Assembly (NCBI GenBank): GCA_910586295.1
Contig: CAJUGE010000012.1
Span: forward strand, 1 to 15,748
DNA length: 15,748 nt
Direction of reading: 5' to 3'
From: an uncultured Bacilli bacterium
GTDB lineage: Bacteria > Bacillota_I > Bacilli_A > RF39 > UBA660
The position numbers and the translations under genes were made by a program. Positions 1 to 6,194 of the stretch are shown here, in pieces (position 1 is the stretch's first letter; each line of letters opens with the position of its first letter). A model generated the notes under the pieces. The model made no database searches. It was given only the letters and a program-made list of their open reading frames with translations, and was not told where the DNA came from.

Positions 1-153
1 AGATTAAATAAACATACAATAAATAAAGAAATATTAGATGGATATTTATTTAAGGCAGGAGATGTAACAGAAGATGGAATTATAAATGTAGCAGATATAG
101 TTAAAGTAAATAAGTATCTTATAAAGAAGTTAAATAGTTTTGTAGAGGAATAG
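1..153 (+). CDS. C-terminal fragment of a dockerin-bearing protein (5' end outside window)
   Basis: The open frame from base 1 to the TAG at 151-153 encodes the last 50 residues of a protein that begins upstream. Residues 21-32 of the fragment read DVTEDGIINVAD, a dockerin-type calcium loop, followed by the helix IVKVNKYLIKK. This is the second half of a type I dockerin. Known role of the family: dockerins bind cohesin domains and attach secreted proteins to a scaffold. The protein is therefore probably another secreted partner of the cohesin proteins encoded downstream. Its helix (IVKVNKYLI) differs from that of the next dockerin (ATRVVSHLM), so the cohesin preference may differ. The rest of the protein is not visible, so no enzymatic or structural role can be given. 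Confidence 0.8.
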   Translation, partial: RLNKHTINKEILDGYLFKAGDVTEDGIINVADIVKVNKYLIKKLNSFVEE

Positions 154-185
154 ACTTATTTTAAAAGCTTAAGTCTTTTTCTTTT
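152..185 (+). terminator. Rho-independent terminator after the dockerin fragment
   Basis: A 7-bp stem, AGACTTA (152-158) with TAAGTCT (170-176), encloses an 11-nt loop and runs into TTTTTCTTTT. It overlaps the stop codon of the upstream gene. It separates that gene from the following one, which has its own promoter. Confidence 0.7.
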
Positions 186-270
186 GGTTCATAATTATGT
201 TAAAGTAAGCAACAATATTTTATTTGTGATAACTAAGTGATGTTTTTTGATTTTTTTTGTAAAATTTATC

Positions 271-298
271 TTTATCTTTTGTCGAAATATGTTATAAT
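271..298 (+). promoter_or_regulatory. Sigma-A-type promoter for the giant dockerin gene
   Basis: A perfect -10 hexamer TATAAT lies at 293-298 and is preceded by TGn (290-292), an extended -10. The -35 box is poor (TTTATC at 271-276, 16-nt spacer), which is common with extended -10 promoters. The predicted transcript start is near 305, about 25 nt upstream of the ATG. The region between the terminator and this promoter (186-270) is very T-rich with nothing else recognisable. Confidence 0.6.
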
Positions 299-329
299 TA
301 TTAAAGTAGAGAATAGTAGGTGTTAACAT

Positions 330-3300
330 ATGGAATTTAAGAAAATATTAGGTTGTATATTTGTTGGATTATTTTTCACAGTATTAGGAGTGAATATGTT
401 GTATGCAGCTCCTAATAAATATTCATATTCTTTTGTGGTTTATGAAGTTCAAGGAGATCCAGATTTGTTTATGGATGATGAGTATGATCCAGATGATACT
501 ACATATTTACTTGATCCTTCTAAGGATACACTTGAGCCTGGTAAAGTTTATGCGGTAGGATTATATTTGGAAACAGATACTTCTGTATCTGGAAATTCTT
601 CAGAAGGATTCCAATTTGGATACTTTTGGGACGATGAGGTACTTGAACCTTGGACCGATTCTGATGGATGGACTTACGTTCTTGCAGATACTTCTGTTGA
701 GTCTTCAGGCGGTATGTGGCCTGGTGGTGGCAAAAAAGGCACTACTAAGGTATGGGCGTTCAGTACAATTCCAGATGATATGGATTATACATTAAGTGAT
801 GGTATGAATATGATTACTAATAGTATATATGATGGAACTGCTACTACAACTTTTAATGGCAAAGGAGTTATGCTTTGGACTTTGTTTAAAGTTAGAGAAA
901 CTACAAAGACTGGTAGTTTGTCTACAGGTGGAAAGAACGTTTCTTTTACCTTTAATGATACATTAAAATATAATTCTTGGACATATGGTGGTGGTTCATT
1001 TGCGTTAGATTTAAATAATGTAACTTTTACTATTTATGAGGAAGAGGTCTTGCCTTCTGATGATACAACATTAAATACTTTAACGGTTTCAAATAGTGGA
1101 ACTAATTATATATTAACTCCTACTTTTACTGCTGGTAGTACAGAAGATACATATTCTACAGTTGTTCCTAGTAGTGTTACAAGCGTTGATATTGCCGCAA
1201 CAATGACTACTCCTGGTAATATTTTGCCAGCTGGACTAGGTACAAAAACTTTAAATGTGGGAGATAATTCGTTTACATTTACTGCTACAGCGGAAGATGG
1301 TACTACTAAGATTTATACTATTAACGTTAAAAGATTGGATAACAATACGAAACTTAGTACATTGACTTTAAGTGATATATCTTTTACGTTTAATTCTGAT
1401 ACTAATACATATAATTTGACAGCGCCTTATAAGACATCTAGTACCACTGTTAGCGCTACTTTGCCTGCTGGCTCTAAGGCTAATATAGATTCTGGAACTG
1501 GTTCGTGGAATTTAAGTACAGTAGGAGGCGTTAATACTAGAAAAGTTGTTATTAAGGCTGAAGATTGTGCTTATACCTCAGCACAAGTTCCTGGTAATGT
1601 TTGTACTACAGGCGAATATACTTTAAATGTTACAAGAAATAATCCAAATAATTCTGCAACATTAAGTTCTCTTAATGTTGATGGAAGTTTGATTGTTGGA
1701 TTTGATTCTGCAACACAGACATATACATTAAGTCCTGTTAAAAATAACAAAACTTCTATAAATGTTTCTGCAACAGCTACTGATTCTAATGCGACTATAG
1801 TTGGTGTAGGTAATAGAGACTTGATTGTCGGAGATAATACAATAGATATCATTGTAACAGCAGAGGATGGTACAACGCAAAAAACTTATACTATTAACAT
1901 AAAAAGACAATCTAATACTGCAATTTTAGATTCTCTTACAATAACTAGTTCTCCACAAGGGGTTTTGAATCCTAGTACAGTATCACCAATTACAAAAACT
2001 TATACTTATATTTATGATGAAAGTGTTACTAACATAACAGTAAATGCTACGGCTACTGCGCCAGGTACAATAACAAGTGGCATAGGTACATTTAATGTTT
2101 CTAATGGAAAAACTGATATTATCATAACAGCAGAAGATGGTACAACAGAAATTTATACAGTTAACTTTGTTAGAAAAACTTCTAGTGATAAATCATTATC
2201 TAGTTTGAAAGTAAGTTATAATGGCACAGAGTATCCAGTGAGCCCTTCATTATCTGATAGTGTTTTAGTTTATAATGTAACAATTCCTCATGAAGTGAGC
2301 AGTGTGGATATCCTAGCAATTCCTAAAAGCAGTCGTGCTAATGTAACTTCTGGAAATGGGACTGTAAATAATATAGAATTTGACACATTGAGTAGAAGTA
2401 TAATTGTAAAGGCAGAAGATACAACAACAGAAACCTATACATTAAATATTACTAGACAAAAGAGCAATAATGCAAACTTGACAGATATTAAAGTTGACGG
2501 AGTAAGTGTAAGTAATTTTAATAAAAACACAATAGATTATACACTACAAGATGTAAATGGAGATGTAAATAAAATTGAAGTGACATTTACAAAAGAAAAC
2601 CAATATTCAAATGTTGTTGTCACTGGAGATACATTAGTTGATGGCAATAATCAAGTGAAAATAACTGTCACTTCGCAAGATGGTAGTGAAACTAAGGTTT
2701 ATACTCTAAATGTAAAGAAAAAGTCTAGTGTAGCTAAATTGAGTTCTTTGACATTGACAAGTAATCCACAAGGAGTTTTGAATCCTTCATTTAATCCAGA
2801 TAGAACAACTTATAATTATCTTTTTGAAGAGCAAGTAACAAACGTCAACATTTCTGCTACTGCAGCTGGAACTGCGACTGTAATAAGTGGAACTGGAAAC
2901 CATACACCTGTATCAGGCGAATCCGTTTCTATTGTAGTTGAAGCAGAAGATGGGACTAGACAATCTTATAATATAACATTTAATAGAAAAAGTTCTTCGG
3001 ATAGTAGTTTGGCTTCATTGACAGTAAGTAATGGAACTGATATTTATCCTATAACACCACAAGTTTCTGATGGGGTTAAAAACTATAGTGTTACAATTCC
3101 ACATGACATTACAAGCGTAAACATTTCTGCTATTCCTAAGAGTTCTTATGCTAATGTTGCTAGTGGAAACGGATTAGTAGATAATATTGGTTTTACACCA
3201 ATCAATAGAAACATTGTTATAAAGGCAGAGGACACAACAACTAGTACTTATGTTCTTACAATTAATAGAGAAAAGTCAAATAATGCAGATTTATCTACTA

Positions 3301-5948
3301 TAGAATTGGATGGAACTGAGTTAAGTGGATTTGATAAAGACATTTTGGAATATAATTTAACAGCTGTAGATAGTACAGTAACATCACTTAATCTTACTTA
3401 TAATAAAGTTAATCAATATGCAAATGCTTCAATAGTCGCTGGCACTAATAATTTGATTGATGGTGATAACACAGTTATTATAAGAGTTGTTTCACAAGAT
3501 GGAAGTGTAACTAAAGAATATAAAATTCATGTCAGAAGAAAATCTAGTGATACTACACTTTCTGGTTTGACTATTACAAGTAATCCACAAGGCACATACA
3601 CTCCTACATTTAATAAATTAACAAAGGAATATGTCTACAAATATGATAGAAGTGTTAGTAGTGTAGTGATTAATGCTACTGTCGATGGAAATAAAGTTGT
3701 AACTGGTAATGGTACGTATAGTATACCAGATACTAAAGAAATAACGTTAGAAGTTACAGCAGAAGATGAGAATATTAAGGAATCTTATAAAATTAAATTT
3801 GAACAAATATTAGAAAGTGATAGCACGTTGAAATCTTTGACAGTAAGTAGAAATGGAGAAAACTTTAAATTAAATCCAAACTTTAATCCATCACTTAAAA
3901 ATTATTCTTTGACAGTTGAAGGAGATGTTGATGAAGTTTTAATTGAAGCTGAACCAAATAGCAAATATGCAAAAGCAACTGGTACTGGTACAACATCTTT
4001 GGTATCTGGTGGAAATTTTGAATCAATAGTAGTAACAGCAGAAGATGGAACTACCACAACATATACTTTAAATATTACTAGAAAAATAAATACTAGTGCT
4101 ACTGTTACAGAGATTACTATAGGAGGAGAAGTAATAGATGGCTTCAACCCTAATATAGCAACTTATGATTTAGGTGGTGTTCCTTATGATACATCAACTA
4201 TTGATCTAGGAGCTAAACCTACACCAGGTGCCACTTTAAGTGGAGATACAGGAATACAAAATTTGGAAGTTGGAGATAATACTTTTGAAATAAATGTTAC
4301 TGCACAAGATGGGGTTACAACTGGTAAATATACTATTAAAGTAAGAAGAAAGTCTAACGATTATTCATTGTCTAATTTATTAGTAACATCTAGTCCAAGC
4401 AGTTCCGTTAGAAAAGATGTTAATGGTGATTATACTATTGATGTTCCATCAGGAGTAGAAACGATATCTATTGAGCCAATAACTAATCATGATAGTGCAA
4501 TTGTAACAAATTTGAATAATTTAAATGATATAGATATTACAAATATTACATATATAGATGTTGAAGTTCAAGCAGAGGATGAGCTGTATTCTGGAACACA
4601 TAGAGTTAAAATTAATAAACTTAAGTCTACTAACGTGTATTTAAGTAGTTTAACAGTTAATCAAGGTACTTTGACACCAGTATTTAATAAAGAAATTACT
4701 TCATATACAGTTAATGTAGGTACAGATATTGATACTATTATTTTAACTGGTGTGGCAGAAGATAGTAAATCTACTGTTTTAGGAGATGGAACGAAGTCTT
4801 TAAATCCTGGAGATAATACATTTGTTATTACTGTACAAGCAGAGGATGGTACTACTTCTAAGGATTATACAGTAGTGGTAACTAAAGAACAAAAGAGTAT
4901 ACTAACTTTGAGTGACTTAGCTATTGATGGAGTTACAATTGATGATTTTTCTCCTAGTAAAACCGATTATACAATAACAGTTCCTTATAGTAAGAATAAT
5001 GTAGAAATAACTGCAGTAACTAGTGATAGCTCTGCTAAGATAAGTGGGAATGGAATTGGAAATCATGTGTTAAATCAAAATAGCGAAACATTTATGTTTA
5101 TAGTAACAGCAGAAGATGGAAGTACAAGGACTTATCAAGTAACGATTAATAAAGAAAATCCAGATAGTGATAATACACTTACTGATTTAGTTGTTGAAGG
5201 ATATCCATTAAATCCAGAGTTTAATCCTAATGAAGAGAATTATAATATAGGAAATGTTAGTGATACAACGGATAGTTTAACAGTTAACGTTACTCCTGGA
5301 AGTGATAAATCAACAATTAAATATAAGGTTAATGGAACAGAAGTTACACCTATAGATAATAAGTTAAATATCCCTTCTAATTTAGGACCAGGAACTATAG
5401 AAGTTATTGTAACTGCAGAAGATGGTACAGAAAAAACATATACTATACGTTACGATAAGACTGATGGAAGTGATACTGGTCTTGATAAAATAACATCAGT
5501 TAAAATGGCTGATGGAATTACTGATATGCATGATATAGACGATAATTATATATTAACAGGAAGACCTGAGACAAGTTGGGAAGACTTTAAAGTAGAGTTC
5601 TTAAATGAGCAAAGTGAATTGTTTATATTTGATAATGATGGTCTTAACGAGAGTACAGCTGAAATTACAAGAACTGGTGATATGGTGAAATTAATAAGAA
5701 ATGGCGTTGTTCTTGATACTAAGTATATTATAATAAAAGGAGATACCAATGGAGATGGAAAAGTAAAAATTGCTGATGCGACAAGAGTAGTTAGTCATTT
5801 AATGAAGACTAATATTGCTGAAGGGGCATATTTAAGAGCTTTGGATGTAAATGACGATGGAAATGTTAAAATAGCCGATGCGACAAGAGTAGTTAGTCAT
5901 TTGATGAAGACAAATCCATTTGTGTATTATAAAGAAATTAATAATTAG
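330..5948 (+). CDS. Giant secreted protein: cohesin-like N-terminal domain, 16 cadherin-like domains, C-terminal dockerin
   Basis: This 1872-aa protein is predicted to be secreted and rod-shaped. The ATG at 330 follows AGGTG (318-322) at 7 nt. Residues 1-26 are a signal peptide (basic start, hydrophobic core, likely cleavage after LYA). Residues about 28-240 form a beta-rich domain resembling a divergent cohesin (an 'LEPGKVYAVGLYL' strand, then 'GFQFGYFWDDEVLEPW'). Residues 245-1712 hold 16 domains of about 90 aa, each ending in the AEDGTT..YT-type strand typical of the cadherin-like beta-sandwich family (Pfam Cadherin-like, PF12733). Residues about 1713-1803 are a small domain of the type often found before dockerins. 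Residues 1805-1866 are a dockerin with two calcium loops. No catalytic domain and no LPXTG or transmembrane anchor are seen, so surface retention probably depends on dockerin-cohesin binding to the products of the two cohesin genes downstream. The mature protein has only two cysteines (C413 and C425). The family calls are secure; the cohesin-like call is tentative. Confidence 0.9.
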   Translation: MEFKKILGCIFVGLFFTVLGVNMLYAAPNKYSYSFVVYEVQGDPDLFMDDEYDPDDTTYLLDPSKDTLEPGKVYAVGLYLETDTSVSGNSSEGFQFGYFWDDEVLEPWTDSDGWTYVLADTSVESSGGMWPGGGKKGTTKVWAFSTIPDDMDYTLSDGMNMITNSIYDGTATTTFNGKGVMLWTLFKVRETTKTGSLSTGGKNVSFTFNDTLKYNSWTYGGGSFALDLNNVTFTIYEEEVLPSDDTTLNTLTVSNSGTNYILTPTFTAGSTEDTYSTVVPSSVTSVDIAATMTTPGNILPAGLGTKTLNVGDNSFTFTATAEDGTTKIYTINVKRLDNNTKLSTLTLSDISFTFNSDTNTYNLTAPYKTSSTTVSATLPAGSKANIDSGTGSWNLSTVGGVNTRKVVIKAEDCAYTSAQVPGNVCTTGEYTLNVTRNNPNNSATLSSLNVDGSLIVGFDSATQTYTLSPVKNNKTSINVSATATDSNATIVGVGNRDLIVGDNTIDIIVTAEDGTTQKTYTINIKRQSNTAILDSLTITSSPQGVLNPSTVSPITKTYTYIYDESVTNITVNATATAPGTITSGIGTFNVSNGKTDIIITAEDGTTEIYTVNFVRKTSSDKSLSSLKVSYNGTEYPVSPSLSDSVLVYNVTIPHEVSSVDILAIPKSSRANVTSGNGTVNNIEFDTLSRSIIVKAEDTTTETYTLNITRQKSNNANLTDIKVDGVSVSNFNKNTIDYTLQDVNGDVNKIEVTFTKENQYSNVVVTGDTLVDGNNQVKITVTSQDGSETKVYTLNVKKKSSVAKLSSLTLTSNPQGVLNPSFNPDRTTYNYLFEEQVTNVNISATAAGTATVISGTGNHTPVSGESVSIVVEAEDGTRQSYNITFNRKSSSDSSLASLTVSNGTDIYPITPQVSDGVKNYSVTIPHDITSVNISAIPKSSYANVASGNGLVDNIGFTPINRNIVIKAEDTTTSTYVLTINREKSNNADLSTIELDGTELSGFDKDILEYNLTAVDSTVTSLNLTYNKVNQYANASIVAGTNNLIDGDNTVIIRVVSQDGSVTKEYKIHVRRKSSDTTLSGLTITSNPQGTYTPTFNKLTKEYVYKYDRSVSSVVINATVDGNKVVTGNGTYSIPDTKEITLEVTAEDENIKESYKIKFEQILESDSTLKSLTVSRNGENFKLNPNFNPSLKNYSLTVEGDVDEVLIEAEPNSKYAKATGTGTTSLVSGGNFESIVVTAEDGTTTTYTLNITRKINTSATVTEITIGGEVIDGFNPNIATYDLGGVPYDTSTIDLGAKPTPGATLSGDTGIQNLEVGDNTFEINVTAQDGVTTGKYTIKVRRKSNDYSLSNLLVTSSPSSSVRKDVNGDYTIDVPSGVETISIEPITNHDSAIVTNLNNLNDIDITNITYIDVEVQAEDELYSGTHRVKINKLKSTNVYLSSLTVNQGTLTPVFNKEITSYTVNVGTDIDTIILTGVAEDSKSTVLGDGTKSLNPGDNTFVITVQAEDGTTSKDYTVVVTKEQKSILTLSDLAIDGVTIDDFSPSKTDYTITVPYSKNNVEITAVTSDSSAKISGNGIGNHVLNQNSETFMFIVTAEDGSTRTYQVTINKENPDSDNTLTDLVVEGYPLNPEFNPNEENYNIGNVSDTTDSLTVNVTPGSDKSTIKYKVNGTEVTPIDNKLNIPSNLGPGTIEVIVTAEDGTEKTYTIRYDKTDGSDTGLDKITSVKMADGITDMHDIDDNYILTGRPETSWEDFKVEFLNEQSELFIFDNDGLNESTAEITRTGDMVKLIRNGVVLDTKYIIIKGDTNGDGKVKIADATRVVSHLMKTNIAEGAYLRALDVNDDGNVKIADATRVVSHLMKTNPFVYYKEINN
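1062..5465 (+). repeat. Sixteen tandem cadherin-like domains arranged as three-domain super-repeats
   Basis: Residues 245-1712 of the giant protein. Each unit starts with a 'LssLtv' strand and ends with 'aeDGtt..YtlnvtR'. Domains fall into three alternating subtypes. A carries 'TSsPQGvlnPs' (domains 4, 7, 10, weaker 13). B carries 'IPHevsSVdi.aIPKSS.ANV' (5 and 8, weaker 11). C carries 'vDG....gF' after an NNA-type linker (3, 6, 9, 12, 15). The super-repeat boundaries are near 1914, 2727, 3546, 4356 and 5163, giving units of 813, 819, 810 and 807 bases. At the DNA level 1953-1973 and 2766-2786 match at 20 of 21 bases. Confidence 0.85.
5742..5930 (+). repeat. Duplicated calcium loop-helix of the dockerin
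   Basis: Two dockerin half-repeats encode residues about 1805-1866. Loop 1 is DTNGDGKVKIAD and loop 2 is DVNDDGNVKIAD, both with acidic or Asn ligands at positions 1, 3, 5 and 12. Both are followed by the identical ATRVVSHLMKTN helix. A 26-base stretch is repeated exactly at 5775-5800 and 5877-5902. The two halves thus have the same putative cohesin-contact residues, compatible with the dual binding mode known for type I dockerins. Confidence 0.85.
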
Positions 5949-5960
5949 GAAGATTGACTT

Positions 5961-6086
5961 ATGAAATTAGTAAATTTTGTGCGAAATGGTGTTTTAGCTG
6001 CTATAATAATATCGTTAATAGGTATGCTTAATTTATCAGCTATGGAAAATTCTTCAACATTTATGTTTTCCGGAATTGCTAAATAA
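5961..6086 (+). CDS. Small hydrophobic peptide, 41 aa
   Basis: An ATG at 5961 has an AGGAAG Shine-Dalgarno at 947-952 of the same thousand (8-nt spacing), which overlaps the stop region of the giant gene. The ORF encodes 41 residues: a basic start (MKLVNFVRNG), a hydrophobic stretch (about residues 11-27, VLAAIIISLIGMLNLSA) and a short polar tail. It looks like a signal peptide with almost no mature protein, or a one-pass membrane peptide. The start resembles the signal peptides of the neighbouring surface genes, so it could also be the remnant of a deleted surface gene. It sits 12 nt after the giant gene and is probably co-transcribed with it. No family is recognised. The ribosome-binding site favours real translation, but at this length the call is tentative. 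Confidence 0.45.
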   Translation: MKLVNFVRNGVLAAIIISLIGMLNLSAMENSSTFMFSGIAK

Positions 6087-6117
6087 ATATGTTAATGATT
6101 GATTGGAATGGTGAATT

Positions 6118-6192
6118 ATGAAAAATAAATTATTGTATAGTATTGTTTGTTTACTTTCATTTAACAAAGATACATTTAGTGGGGTGATTTAG
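6118..6192 (+). CDS. Very small ORF, 24 aa, upstream of the first cohesin gene
   Basis: ATG at 6118 to TAG at 6190-6192 encodes a 24-residue peptide starting MKNKLLYSIVCLLSF, again like the beginning of a signal peptide. A GGTGA (6109-6113 region) could serve as a weak ribosome-binding site. It stops 2 nt before the ATG of the cohesin gene, so translating it could couple initiation of that gene. It may be a leader peptide, a gene remnant or chance. The rest of the gap 5949-6194 shows no terminator or convincing promoter, suggesting read-through from the giant gene into the cohesin genes. Confidence 0.25.
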   Translation: MKNKLLYSIVCLLSFNKDTFSGVI

Positions 6193-6194
6193 AA

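Noticed and set aside
1571..1910. Minus-strand ORFs of 93 and 60 aa inside the giant gene
   Set aside because: They are antisense shadows of the repeat-rich coding frame, with no ribosome-binding site or promoter. Similar shadows at 3902-4147, 5546-5749, 6647-6829, 7308-7562, 8432-8683, 9416-9628, 9719-9949 and 13049-13255 were dropped for the same reason.
1914..5162. Repeat array considered as CRISPR or non-coding satellite
   Set aside because: The repeats are about 270 bases (and about 810 for the super-unit), diverged, in frame and fully coding; they are protein domains.
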